Below are positions 22,971 through 32,122 of a stretch of 64,000 nt of DNA, one piece after another. Where the stretch lies: assembly GCA_001695595.3 (NCBI GenBank), contig MBPM02000021.1:434001-498000 (forward strand), read 5' to 3'. Every line of letters starts with the position of its first letter. Position 1 is the stretch's first letter. Source of the DNA: Plasmopara viticola (lineage: Eukaryota; Oomycota; Peronosporomycetes; Peronosporales; Peronosporaceae). Both the position numbers and the translations under genes were made by a program. The notes below the pieces were generated by a model. The model saw only the letters and a list, made by a program, of their open reading frames with translations. It made no database searches and was not told where the DNA came from.

Positions 22971-24780
22971 CTACTGAACTCGAGCCAATAGATGCTTGAA
23001 CAATTTCATGTTATACGCAGCGATTCGGCTATAATCAACGTTTAGCTGTGCTTTAGAAGGTTCGAGCGATGAATCTTTGCCTCCCTCTATATCATCGCGG
23101 TAGAAGACGCTGATTAGATTGGTGAGATGAGCAGAAACAAGTTCTTGACTTTGACGGTTTTCAGATTCAATCCATGTGTATAATTTGTCATCTATTTGAT
23201 CATATAATTGCTTCACACGATCAATTGGGCATGACTGAATATTCTTTTTAAGGCGTCGATCCGACGTCATCGCCATTGCCGTGCATGCAACGTATCCACT
23301 GAATATACCAGCAACACTGTACGTTATCGGTCCCAGTGCTGATTCTGTAGCTCCGTTCTCTGTTCTGAGGCGACACACTGTCGTACCTCCTGCTCCGAAT
23401 ACAAAATTATTGCTGGCCGGAACATGCAGAGGCGCTGAAGGGATTGTTGTACCTATCCCGATGCGCCCTGCCGTAGTTAGGATCATCGAAGTCGAGTTAT
23501 TTACTCCAAAACGAAGATCGTTGCTTGAGGTAGTTCCTATCCATGTCGCACTGCACTTGTTTGATTATGGACTTCTTTTTGGAATCGGACGGGCGTCAGA
23601 TAAGATCCCGAAAACTTGAGCATTCTTGTATAACTACCATTTAGATGGTCAAAACCCGAGCCTGTAATCGAGAAATATTCATCCGTTGGTGTAAAATTAA
23701 TGCCTAACTCTGTTAAGTTTCCTACCATTGTAATATTAGCTTGATTTCTAGAGCTAAAACCCCCTTTAGACTTCCAGAGCACGTCATATCACCAAATGTT
23801 GAAAGGGTTGCTGCTGATATATTTCGACTTGCATCGACGAAAGCAACACTATTGACTTAATACCCAGCGAATGCGTTCAACGTTCCGCTACTAGAAATAT
23901 TACCGATATTTTGGATATGCCTCAAACTTGTAATAACATCAGTCCCGCTGATTCTGATCGATCCGAAGTCGCCGAGTGTCCCGCTGACCTTTATCGAACC
24001 CTTCAGGTTTTGAGCATCAAGAGTGCGGATCGGCCCAATATCTTTATTAACATCTACCACAAGAGCCTTTTGACCAACCGCTCCTCCGTAAGAGAATCCA
24101 ATAAATGCCAAATGATCGAAGTTGTCATACATACAGTAGTTCAATTCCAGAATTAGATTTTCGGACAGCTCAATCGCGCCCCTCCGGTCGATAGCGTGAG
24201 ATAAGATAGTATTCCAACCGACGTGATCGACGTCTGCGCGGCTGTAGATAGCGTCCCAGTCAGCGTTGTTGCCGAGATCGATGACAGGCCGGTCAGGTTC
24301 GCTATGCTCCAGTAAATACCAGATTGCCAGCAATTGTGAGCCCTGAAAAAGTTTCTAATACTGGTTTGTGCTGCCGTCTGTAGCGTACCAGTGATCTGAG
24401 TAGCGGTCAGCGAGCTGATCGTTCCGATTTTTTCGGATGCTCCTAATACAAGTGCTTTGCTGATGAGGCTGTTCCAGGCGTGATACTGACTACGCACGAG
24501 GGAGAAGATGATACATTGGAGCCATTCACGTTTAGGTTGCTACATGATTATGCCCCATGCATATATCGTTACTGGTACCTGGAACGAGGGCTATACCTTG
24601 TTTTGCTGTTCCTTGGGTACGTCCTGTTATGTAAGTCAGGCGGTAATCGTTCTCATCGAGGCAAAGCGTCTGCGCATACGCATAGATAGGATACCCGTTT
24701 GCATCTGACGTAAGATAAAATGCCGAATTGTATATTGGCGACTGGAAAGTCGGTTACGGATATGTAAAACCTGAACTCAT
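22971..24780 (-). pseudogene. Fibre-like virion protein with S74 intramolecular chaperone (degenerate)
   Basis: The minus-strand ATG at 24780 opens a frame reading FYLTSDANGYPIYAYAQTL. Next come repeated beta-helix-like units (SSLTATQITGTLQTAAQTS, TTLTGTLSTAAQTSITSVG) typical of trimeric phage and viral fibres. The C-terminus (23280-22971) contains MTSDRRLKKNIQ, the peptidase S74 autocleavage and chaperone motif, with the conserved Ser-Asp and Lys, then a helical tail ending LLARVQ. In this family the chaperone trimerises the fibre and then cleaves itself off. About four frame breaks split the gene, but the S74 end (about 170 codons) is intact. It is divergent from the packaging ATPase, with 27 bp between the two ATGs. 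Probably a host-attachment spike of the Polinton virion. Confidence 0.75.
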
Positions 24781-24807
24781 TATGTTCAATCTTATAATGA
24801 TACTACG

Positions 24808-25488
24808 ATGATCATGAGCGGTATTCCTGAATTCGGTGCATCATTACCGAAGAAATTCAAGTCGGCATCGATGAAAGATATTCTCGATTTGGATATCAAA
24901 TCTCTATTCAGAATGATTTTGTCGTGACCTTCATTCTCAGGTGCGAACAACCTCTGTATGTAATTGCCCATTTACCAATCATTGGTGGTAATCCTCATCA
25001 AGAGCTTTGTGAGTATCTACGCGATAAGCTTGATGGATTTATCACTTTCGCTGTTCCTGACTCACCTCCAAGTGTCGATCAGGTACGCCATACACCAATG
25101 AGCTCTAACAAACCTGAATTGGTCATCATCGATGACTATAGCAACGATAAGCTACTTCAGAAGAGCCTCTTCTTAAACTACATGACTAGAGGGAGACATT
25201 TCGAATTAAGTACCGTTTTCCTTAGCCACAGCTACTTTGCAACTTAGGAGATAAATAGATTAAATTCGGAATATGTAGCTATACTAAAAGCCAATTCCAA
25301 ACGTGATTGGTTATGGTTGTCAAAGACTTCAATATTCAGGAGTGGATGAACGAAGCATAGTCTATTATTACAATAAGGCTACTGAGAGGAAAGGTCAGAT
25401 GTTGTTTGTTGATTCAGTGAAAGGACAGCTTCGATACAACTTCGATCAACCGATTTTATCGAATAAACTAAAACGTTTGATTGGATAA
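24808..25488 (+). pseudogene. FtsK/HerA-type (A32-like) packaging ATPase (degenerate)
   Basis: The ATG at 24808 starts MIMSGIPEFGASLPKK. The Walker A region (about 24925-24960) is eroded to PSFSGANNLCM: the catalytic Lys is lost and stops flank it. Walker B survives as ELVIIDDY (about 25120), followed by the family's sensor-like RGRHFELSTVFLSHSYF. The C-terminal block KATERKGQMLFVDSVKGQLRYNF is also present. The family pumps DNA into Polinton and adeno-like capsids. A TAG-type break at about 25245 and frame changes show loss of function. Confidence 0.8.
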
Positions 25489-25501
25489 ATGTAGTTCAAG
25501 C

Positions 25502-26382
25502 ATGGCCTCGTTTGTTGAGCTCGATTCAATTAAATTCGTTCAGGATGGCATGGCTATAACAGCACATGGAAATACGGCTTTCCTGGAAACGGGGCTGACT
25601 CTAAGGACGAAGCATGCGCGGTTCAATTGATTTCGATGTATAACTCTGAATGCAACATCGATGCAACTCAGATTTATGACTATTCATTTGAAATCATAGT
25701 TTCAACCGCTGGACCCACATCCACTGTATCGGTTAGCTTGCCCGATGGACTTAACAACTATACCGATATTAATCGAAGCATTCAGACAGCCCTCGTAAAT
25801 GCCATGGCTTATTTAATTAACCCCTCCGGTGAGAATGTGTTCTATATTCGACTAACGGAAAACAGTGTGGTTTATGCCGCTCAATTGATATCAGCGCTAC
25901 TCCAACGACACTTCCTACGGCTGGTGGCACTTGGAGCCGATCGGCAAGTGGCCTATATTCGTCAGGCGGTACTTGTCTCCCTACGACGACTCGTGTCCCA
26001 CGCCTAATCATTGATAACGCCTCTTTTGGTGTAGTAGTAGTAGGATTGACTGCTGGTACGTTCCTTCAGCATTTGCAACGGTTTTAGTGCTCAGCTATCA
26101 AATGTCATCCCTCAAATTCATCCAACCTAGAACTACATTGCTCGATGCGACCTGATCGAGAACGAGTATGTTGCCTCCGGTGATATTCTTAGTGCATTTG
26201 ATCGTGGTGATGCTGAAGTTGGACAACTAATCAGCTATAAGCCAAGTCAGTATGCTTGGTTGGACTGTCACAACGGTGCGCGTACCTCAATCACGATCAG
26301 TATCTATAATTAAAACGATCTGAAAGTGAAATTCCGCGACACTTCAGTATCGATCATATTGTTGCTGCGGCCAAAAAAATAA
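25502..26382 (+). pseudogene. Polinton penton / minor capsid protein (single jelly roll, degenerate)
   Basis: The frame from the ATG at 25502 (MASFVELDSIKFVQDG) shifts after about 20 codons, then runs through DYSFEIIVSTAGPTSTVSVS and INRSIQTALVNAMAYL. A further piece reads NYIARCDLIENEYVASGDIL, and a last one GARTSITISIYN then LKVKFRDTSVSIILLL before TAA at 26382. The C-terminal pattern (RCDLxxNEYV, SITISIYN, hydrophobic last strand) matches the Polinton penton family, which caps capsid vertices. Same strand as and just downstream of the ATPase, as in many Mavericks. Several frame breaks. Confidence 0.7.
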
Positions 26383-26428
26383 GCATCCAATGATATTTTT
26401 TTCACAATCAAAACAGGGTGGAACAAAT

Positions 26429-27159
26429 TTAATCAAAAGAGCCTACTTGTATAGGCTTCTTGCGTTTAGCGCAAAGTGCAGCCATTTTAGCCTTCATTTC
26501 GGGCGATCCTTTAGCTTCGTTCGTTCGTAGCAACCCCCACTCCAACACGTCTCTTTACCTCACCTCGCACTGACTTGATTAGAGTTTCATGTTCCAGTTT
26601 GATTGCTATTGAAAGTAAAAACTTTTCACCTGCATCGACCGCATCTGTTAAAACACCCTTACGTTTAGCGAAGGAAAGTGCATTCTTTGCCGCCTTTTTA
26701 ACATCCGCTCCCGAAATACGGCCGCCTTCATATTCTACATCTCTGTCAGAGTCATATACTCCAACCCCTGCCAATGACTTTATAGCTGCTCTTGCGGGGA
26801 TTTCTGCTTGAGGGGCTCCAAACGCTGTCGCAAGAGCCGGAACCGCCGCGTCTAATCTCTTTGAAAGCAATCCGCTGTCTTTTACAAATTTGAATGCTGT
26901 CGATAGCTCAGATTTTAATTTTACTCAAGATGGATCCCCCTTGGAGCTTCTTGTATCCTTTCTTGATCTCATGACGTGTGATATCAAGTCTAACACCACG
27001 ACCTGCCTTGCGAGCCTTTAGTGCTTTCTAATTCGAAGCTGGATAATGGAGCTTGAACCCTTGAGTTGGTTTGCAGTAAGACTTTAGATTACCTGTCGTG
27101 ATAGCTTTGGTCACCTTGGCGGCTGGAACATCGCTGGAAATCGTCAATTCGCGATACAT
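26429..27159 (-). pseudogene. Putative Polinton minor capsid/core protein with basic KMAALxAKRKK tail
   Basis: The minus-strand ATG at 27159 reads MYRELTISSDVP and KAGRGVRLDITRHEIKKG, with a TAG between. It shifts frame and continues as a 119-codon Ala-rich helical piece (VPALATAFGAPQAEIPARAA, then DAGEKFLLSIAI). The end (26500-26429) reads KGSPEMKAKMAALCAKRKK. This basic C-terminal signature recurs in minor capsid or pVI/pX-like proteins of Polintons and related viruses. The gene lies between penton and protease. Role as a membrane-active or DNA-condensing virion protein is inferred from position and composition. Confidence 0.55.
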
Positions 27160-27253
27160 TATTGCTATATTCCCTAAAACGTATTTAATACAGAATTGAC
27201 AGATTCAGATCTTTCATGCTCTAGAACGCAACAGGTCTGGTGTGCTGCTTGGA

Positions 27254-27577
27254 TTATAACCAAAGCATACAGAAGGGTCCCCAATAGTCGCCATACATAC
27301 CTTGATATTGTTTGGTGTTATATCGCCCGACTCCATACTTCGTAGATGCCGCTTCTCCCATGCTATCGAAATATATGCCATTGTGAAGAGCTGTCCAGTG
27401 TCCTACATCCATATTAGGTTGTCGTAGCAAAATTAGATATGATCCATTCTTCGGAAGCGGCTGAGTGATCTCACTTGATTCGAATATATTATCGAGCTGA
27501 ACCCTTATCTTCTCAGTGAGTTCAATAAGATCATGATCACTGGTAATTGGCTTAACAAGGCTCTTCATATTAATCAA
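27254..27577 (-). pseudogene. Adenain-like cysteine protease (Polinton PRO)
   Basis: Uninterrupted 107-codon frame with the catalytic set in order: His in GHWTAL, Asp in YFDSMGE, a Gln-containing YNTKQYQG and Cys in WGPFCMLWL. These are the hallmarks of the adenovirus/Ulp1-type maturation protease found in Mavericks, which trims virion proteins. It is short compared with the family (typically about 150-200 aa), because the frame stops just after the catalytic Cys, so the C-terminal helix is missing. This is one of the least damaged genes of the element. Its opposite orientation to the neighbouring capsid genes is common in Polintons. Confidence 0.75.
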
Positions 27578-27614
27578 TTATACAAAACTTTATTGATCGA
27601 GATATAGATTCAAC

Positions 27615-29145
27615 GATGTCTGAAACACAAATTTTCGACCAATACCTTTACCAGAGCTCGCTCAAGAGTGCTTCAGAGATTAAGGTCTCCTCTGGCAAGC
27701 GCGCGTCTTTTGTTATCGACCTTAACCAAGGTTAATGGTAGTGAAGGATTTGCCTGCCTCCGCGATGCTTACATTATGCTACCGTACTAGGTTTCGATGA
27801 AGAATTCGCACGCTACAAATGTACAGAATGCAGCCGATCGAATTTGTGGGTCTCAAGTGTGGCAACTTTAACGTCATCGATATGATGTCGCTTGAACTCA
27901 ATCGTAAAATATTGTCTCGATGGCAGATTACAAGCTGTTTTGAAACAACATCCGTGCTCAGACTAAGTACAGCCCTCAGCATGTTGAGAAGCTGTTTCAA
28001 TCAACCAAGTATAGCAGTGAAACCGCTACTACCGGAGACGGGTATTCGAATAACACAGCAATCTCTCCTACCTGACTCATCGACATTGTGGCCGTCTACT
28101 GGTGCTGCATCTGCCACGACTACCATCGCTAATCAACTAGGTCGCGGTGCGTTGGCAGCTGGCACTGGTCCACCTGATGCTATTATAGGGACGCGAAACT
28201 ATATGCTTAAGACTAAGATTACTGATTTACATCCGAATTTAAAGGAGCTTGACTTGATGGCTAATCCACAACTTCGGCTTCGTTTCCGCGTTCACCAGGG
28301 CATTTCAGCTATTGATGTTGATGCATCGAGAAATATGATGCTAACGGGAACAACATTATCGAGGGTAATGTATGTCCAGTAATGGTTGTTCTGCGACCAG
28401 TCCAAACCCAATGTACAATGCTCTTAGTGTCGCTGGTTCCATTGTAGTTTCTTGGGTTGCTGTGGTCAACTCGCTTGTGCCTACAATTGATGGAACCTAC
28501 ACGCCCTTCACGACTTCTCGACTGTATGTTCCTTTCGATCATTTGAAAAACCCTCAGGCTATTATTTCGATACAACGATTGCTATGCCTAATGATTCTAC
28601 CAGCGCGCTGGTATTGTTAAGCAGTCGAATCAGCTCAATGCTGCATTTGATCTGCAGCTTTCGGCTTCTATTTAAAACATAAGTATGTTATCCTCCTTCG
28701 TTTTGCCGAATAGACCGGTAGTTTTGCTTCTGCTGCTGTTCAAGAAATTTAGAGTTCTTTCGTTACGGCTCCTTGGACTCTTCACCCTGGATCGAGCAAT
28801 CGCAACTATAACGTCCGCATTGGTCCGCAATAGACCTTCGACTTCAGCCATGACTATAACTTCCACCACTTTATCAACGAGATTGCTAAGATTGCTTCGA
28901 TTAACGGTGATCTAACTCCCGAGCTAATGAATAATCTTCTTGACTATCAGACGTGGTCTCTAACTAACCGCGTCCTTATTGCTGACGTTAGCCGCTTGAC
29001 GAATTGTGGTGTACCTCAGGCTATTCAGGTCGGTGGTGTTAACACTGGCTGCCAGGGAACAAATATGCTGGTTCTCGTAGTTAGCGAGCAGGAGCTGACT
29101 TTTGATAGACTAACCGGAGAAGTGATCGAATTTGCAACCGCATAA
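27615..29145 (+). pseudogene. Polinton major capsid protein (double jelly roll, degenerate)
   Basis: The ATG at 27615 opens QIFDQYLYQSSLKSASEIKV and SFVIDLNQG. Later pieces read NSHATNVQNAADRI, VGLKCGNFNVIDMMSLEL, NYMLKTKITDLHPNLKELD, TIDGTYTPFTTSRLYVPFDH and LKNPQAIIS. The 3' end (28927-29145) is an open frame with LLDYQTWSLTNRVLIADVSR and GCQGTNMLVLVVSEQELTFD. Order and content match the Polinton MCP that forms the icosahedral shell. About six frameshifts or stops break it up. Together with penton, protease and ATPase this gives the full morphogenetic set, so the ancestor probably made virions. Confidence 0.8.
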
Positions 29146-29394
29146 GTTCTCGATACCATTTCATTGAACAAAAAAATATGACTGATTTATTGGTGATCAG
29201 CTAACCATTCAAGTGCGGCCTTGACTTTCGTACGTGATGTGATTCCCCAGCTTTAGAATATGACGTTCCACAATCACACTGTACGCGAGTATTTCGACGA
29301 TCTTTCAAAGTCTGTTTGCGTTCGTAATCCGCTTCCCAAATGCATCATCCATATTTTTTCTCTCTTCTTCGGATGCAACTCCATAACATTGTCG

Positions 29395-29835
29395 TTAATT
29401 TTGTCCATGACGGGCCTTGTGTCTGCGTGTGTATGTACCACCACATTTACAGAACAGCTTCAGAGGTAGCTTCTCGTTGTTCTTCGATATGGATGTCACG
29501 ATATATGCGTTTTGCTCTTGTCTATTTTCCTCAAATATCCAAGCCGCTTGCTTTTTTACACACACAGTTGAATCGATAACTAATTGCTCAAACTGAAGCA
29601 AGTTCTTGCGATCTTCAACTTCGTGCTCACTGATTAAGTGAATATCAAAGCTATCAACACCATGTTCGCGAAAATGATGATAAATCATAGCACCACATCG
29701 CGTATTACCTCTGTTCCAACGCTTGTATGATGCTGTATGCGCCCACCATCGTCGTTTAAGAGTCAATGTGGTACTACCCACATTTCGATTCGTCAACGTT
29801 GGTGCTCTTATAGATGTATCCCTTCACTCATACTT
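29395..29835 (-). pseudogene. GIY-YIG nuclease with C-terminal zinc-finger-like motif (broken)
   Basis: On the minus strand, GYIYKSTN (GIY part) and VGSTTLTLKRRWWAHTASYK (YIG part and following helix) lie in two frames separated by a frameshift and a TAG near 29785. The 133-codon downstream frame continues through FREHGVDSFDIHLISEHE and a conserved Glu region. It ends FCKCGGTYTRRHKARHGQ, a Cys/His finger seen at the C-terminus of viral GIY-YIG proteins. The family nicks or cuts DNA and is often mobile. It lies at the right edge of the Polinton genes. Ends are approximate. Confidence 0.7.
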
Positions 29836-29839
29836 TATG

Positions 29840-30287
29840 TATTAGGATCACCCAAATTTCTGTGAATAGCTTAGGACATTTCTCGATTACGAATGGGATC
29901 TTACGAAGCCAATCGATATAATTAAAATCGGTGCGACTAATTTGCTTTCGCGCCTTCCTCTTGTACTTGCCCCAACTTATATATACGAATTATCATTGCC
30001 AAGAAACTTGGAGTGAAGGAAAAGCTAGTAATATTGAGATGTGCATCCATCGACAAGACCCGGGATTAGAAGCATATACTTCTTCGATCGGTGCGCCCTT
30101 GTATTTCCCAAAAGTTAGTGCGTTCGACATGTGATTAGTTATGTGTATCTATATACATAGGGTCCTAATTTTTGTTTGAGAAAGGTAAATTCATTCCGTT
30201 CTCAGTGGTCGAACAGTTCTGAAACTACCCTAAGATCGACAAGACGTTGCTTTCGCTCGTGCGTCGTTTAAAAAGCACTTGGCCCAT
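29840..30287. other. Spacer between GIY-YIG relic and right inverted repeat
   Basis: No gene or motif was recognised. Small frames only. Confidence 0.4.
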
Positions 30288-31502
30288 TCTTGGTGGTAAA
30301 TTACGGTAAGGAAAAAAACTGCCGCCATGTCATACTACTCACGGTCTTTTGCCGCACTAGCAAAAGCCACGAGCGATTAGGCACAAGAATTAGGGAATCT
30401 GATTAGGTCCTTGACGTACCAGACGACACCATAGGAGCCTTTGCCGAGGGCGTGAAGCAATTGATAGCGTGAACTCACTTTAAAGAGGCTACCGTAAACC
30501 TTAAATTTAGTGGTAAAGCCACTCGAGGGGCGACTTGCTGAGCTTAAAGTACTCCCCGAAGACGAGGAGTGGACCATGGGGAGATTGTAACAGAGACGCA
30601 GTCGGGAAGGACGGATGGAAATAGACTTTTCGTAGTTTTTGCTATTGATAATCTTGGTTGCTTTATAGATACTCTAAAGGCAGCCATCGACTCTTTGGGT
30701 CCTTAGCTCTAACGCAAAGTTTGACCATTTAAGTTGCAAAGATGCTCCCATCTGTACGCAAATGTCATCGTCATTAAGTAAAGGTTGTTTCTGTATATAC
30801 ATTAGACGTCATTTAGAGAACTAAAGGCTATGGATTACGATCGTCTTACCCAGCTTGTGCCATCAGCAGGAAAGAACGCATCACAAATCCGGCCGTTATA
30901 GACATCGCAGTCTTTGATCAACAAATGAGCGTAAGATTTGCGCCTCGGATGTCTTCATCAGTGCTGCTTGAAGCAAAAAGTCTCACTTTTGCTTTAATGT
31001 TGCTCTGTCAGTGCTCCTGAAAGGGTACAGACTGCTTTGTACGCACAGCTTATCACTGACTTTCATGTACCCGCCAAGATTTGGGATGTACTACAGACCT
31101 AAATGCAAGGTGCAGCCACCACATGTTGTGCAACCCATGGAGGTCCCTCGGCTTTGTTGCGAGATTCATGCAGGAGAGTTGTGACAACGAGCCAGTGTGT
31201 AGCGCTGAACAGGAAGATGGGGGACGCTAGACAAAGACGAGTGCGATCAGAAACGGGGACGAAGATACTGCGTTCGGATTGTACTGTAAGAGGCTTCATC
31301 TTTCCTGGTCACAAATCTCTTTGCTATTCTTTCGAACGATGCTGTACAGCAGCCTATCAACCGCACAGCAAGTCACCTTATAACTATTTCCTCATCGAGT
31401 ACGTATTACTAGTACGTAGCGTAGATCAGACAATGAGGCCAAATGTTGGCGCTGGATGCTGTCTGAATAGCACATCTGTTCATTAAGTAAATTTACGATG
31501 AG
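30288..31502. repeat. Right terminal inverted repeat carrying duplicated kinase 5' region
   Basis: Reading inward from 31502, the pieces are: 31502-31362 (inverted copy at 11674-11813), about 500 bp with no counterpart on the left, 30855-30339 (inverted copy of the MAP kinase upstream region, exon 1, intron 1 and start of exon 2), and 30338-30288 (inverted copy at 11875-11938). All shared parts appear in the same order at the left end, as expected for one terminal repeat pair where the left copy has lost about 1 kb. Terminus and target-site duplication could not be fixed by eye. Confidence 0.65.
30339..30577 (-). pseudogene. Duplicated 5' end of MAP kinase gene (exon 1, intron 1, 18 nt of exon 2)
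   Basis: The minus-strand frame 30577-30377 differs from exon 1 of the kinase at 31884 at only a few residues (for example R for S, K for E, V for I). The 63-nt intron 1 is retained (30357-30419) with its gtac donor and ctag acceptor. Exon 2 stops after 18 nt at 30339, where element-specific sequence begins. Upstream sequence to about 30855 is also duplicated; in one stretch of about 145 nt I count 6 mismatches. The intron shows the copy came from genomic DNA. It cannot encode a kinase. Confidence 0.9.
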
Positions 31503-32122
31503 TGCGGTGGCCTGAACTTTTCTCTCGGCTAGTTTGTTTCATTGATATAGAGTTCCTGTAACCATGATTAGCCTTGGCAGAGTACTATTGGGTTCGCAAG
31601 GATTGCTCTGGGTAGGGCGATCGTTAATCATAGCCTTTTGTTGTTTAAATGACGTGTAATGTATATAAAGAAACAACCTTTACTTAATGACGATGACATT
31701 TGCGTACAGATGGGAGCATCATTGCAAATTAAATGGTCAAACTTTGCGTTAGAGCTAAGGACCCAAAGAGTCGATGGCTGCCTTTAGAGTATCTATGAAG
31801 CAACCAAGTTTATCAATAGCATAAACAACGGGAAGTCTATTTCCATCCGTCCTTCCCGACTGCGTCTCTGTTACAATCTCTCCATGGTCCACTCCTCGTC
31901 TTCGGGGAGTACTTTAAGCTCAGCAAGTAGTCCCTCGAGTGGCTTTACCACTGAATTTAAGGTTTACGGTAGCCTCTTCAAAGTGAGTTCACGCTATCAA
32001 TTGCTTCATGCCCTTGGCAAAGGCTCCTATGGTATCGTCTGGTACGTCAAGGACCTGGTCAGATTCCCTACTGCTTGTGCCTAATCGCTCGTGGCTTTTG
32101 CTAGTGCGGCAAAAGACCGTGA
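30339..32122. repeat. Large inverted repeat at the kinase locus (arms about 500 bp)
   Basis: Left arm 30339-30855 and right arm 31607-32122 are inverted copies covering the kinase promoter, exon 1, intron 1 and exon 2 start, around a spacer of about 750 bp. Such a structure could fold into a cruciform, and transcripts across it could form long hairpin RNA. The inner ends fade near gctgggta / gatcg sequences. Confidence 0.85.

Noticed and set aside
14092..30287. Classical Polinton termini immediately flanking the core genes (near 14.1 and 30.2 kb)
   Set aside because: I compared these flanks and saw no inverted similarity there. The only convincing inverted pair lies further out and includes the CRN.
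30377..30577. Separate small gene on the minus strand
   Set aside because: It is the duplicated exon 1 of the MAP kinase reading into the copied intron, not an independent gene.
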